DNA from: an uncultured Anaerovibrio sp.
Lineage (GTDB): Bacteria; Bacillota; Negativicutes; Selenomonadales; Selenomonadaceae
DNA length: 6,365 nt
Direction: 5' to 3'
NCBI GenBank assembly: GCA_902785445.1
Contig: CACZYN010000113.1
Location: 1-6,365, forward strand
Both the position numbers and the translations under genes were made by a program. Each line of letters starts with the position of its first letter. Position 1 is the stretch's first letter. A model generated the notes under the pieces. The model was not told where the DNA came from. It did no database searches and saw only the letters and a program-made list of their open reading frames with translations. Below are positions 5,938 through 6,365 of the stretch, piece after piece.

Positions 5938-6365
5938 TTACTTACCCTCAATTTTTTCGAAATAATCCATATATCTCAACTGGTCCTGAATTGTCTTTTT
6001 CTTGCCATCGTCAATTTCATTTATAAAAGACTCGACTTCCTTATAAAATCCTGGTTTGTATTCCAAATCTAACTTATCGTCAATTTCAATTGGATTTACA
6101 GCAACAGAACCCAGCTCCTGAATGGACAATTTCTCCATGGGCTTAAAATACAATCTATGTTTACTAGTTAATATTTCAATTGCCCAACGGCCAGGAGCGG
6201 CCCAATTAGCCTGATAGCTAAAAAGTGCCTTATCTTTGGTCACCCCTGCGCCAGCATAAACGCAACCGCTCTTGTGCCAGTTTAATTCGCCAGTTATAAA
6301 ACTAGCCATTTTTTCTGGCTCGCCCCCTAAGAAAAAAGCCAAATCGACTACATGTGTTGAATTAG
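5938..6365 (-). CDS. Gfo/Idh/MocA-family oxidoreductase, C-terminal part (5' end outside window)
   Basis: This is the C-terminal domain of an NAD(P)-dependent sugar oxidoreductase of the Gfo/Idh/MocA family. The reading frame stays open to the window edge and begins with NSTHVVDLAFFLGG. That is the family's H-x-x-D-L helix followed by LGG, with the His that commonly takes part in catalysis. The N-terminal Rossmann domain must lie beyond 6365, and a TTG at 6342 is internal rather than a start. The rest is the alpha/beta substrate domain: a beta-strand region (SYQANWAAPGRWAIEI), then a helix with YKPGFYKEVESFINEI, typical of the C-terminus where these proteins pack against the active site. The last residues are EGK, then TAA. 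A 42-base AT-rich gap separates it from the dehydratase. Members near nonulosonate or amino-sugar genes often oxidise or reduce sugar nucleotides (WlbA-type enzymes oxidise C3), but the substrate here cannot be read from the C-terminus alone. Confidence 0.9.
   Translation of the reverse strand, partial: NSTHVVDLAFFLGGEPEKMASFITGELNWHKSGCVYAGAGVTKDKALFSYQANWAAPGRWAIEILTSKHRLYFKPMEKLSIQELGSVAVNPIEIDDKLDLEYKPGFYKEVESFINEIDDGKKKTIQDQLRYMDYFEKIEGK

Overview
The window is a piece of one bacterial biosynthetic operon. All seven genes lie on the minus strand, so transcription runs from position 6365 towards 1. Five genes are complete, and one is cut at each edge. Gaps and overlaps are small (42, 78, -8, 51, -23 and 41 bases in transcription order). 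I see no terminator, tRNA, rRNA, CRISPR array or insertion sequence. Base composition is moderate to AT-rich. The intergenic element upstream of the LegC-like gene resembles interspersed palindromic repeats I remember from Firmicutes and Negativicutes genomes. A gut- or rumen-type Firmicute, perhaps a Negativicute, is therefore my best guess, with low confidence.

Layout in transcription order: (1) 6365-5938, the C-terminal part of a Gfo/Idh/MocA oxidoreductase; (2) 5895-4687, a short soluble nucleotide-sugar 4,6-dehydratase of the CapD/FlaA1 type, with Met in place of the usual catalytic Tyr; (3) 4686-4609, a palindromic intergenic element that also carries the ribosome binding site of the next gene inside a hairpin; (4) 4608-3409, a LegC-type PLP aminotransferase; (5) 3416-2337, a two-CBS plus nucleotidyltransferase fusion like PtmE; (6) 2285-1263, a divergent DegT-like PLP protein; (7) 1285-224, a FemAB/GNAT-fold acyltransferase; (8) 182-1, the first 60 residues of a NeuB/LegI-type nonulosonate synthase.

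Together the genes point to synthesis of a legionaminic-acid-like nonulosonic acid, for decorating flagellin, capsule or other surface glycans. PtmE would activate an amino sugar 1-phosphate, the dehydratase would make the 4-keto-6-deoxy sugar, LegC would aminate C4, an acyltransferase would acylate the amine, and NeuB/LegI would condense the released hexose with phosphoenolpyruvate. The hydrolysing 2-epimerase (LegG/NeuC) and the CMP transferase (LegF/NeuA) are not in the window and would be expected just beyond position 1.

The unusual parts are the CapD-type dehydratase standing where LegB would be, next to a PtmE-type enzyme that in Campylobacter uses GTP, and the overlapping pair of a divergent PLP protein and a FemAB-like transferase between ptmE and neuB. 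That pair may make or attach an unusual acyl or aminoacyl group.
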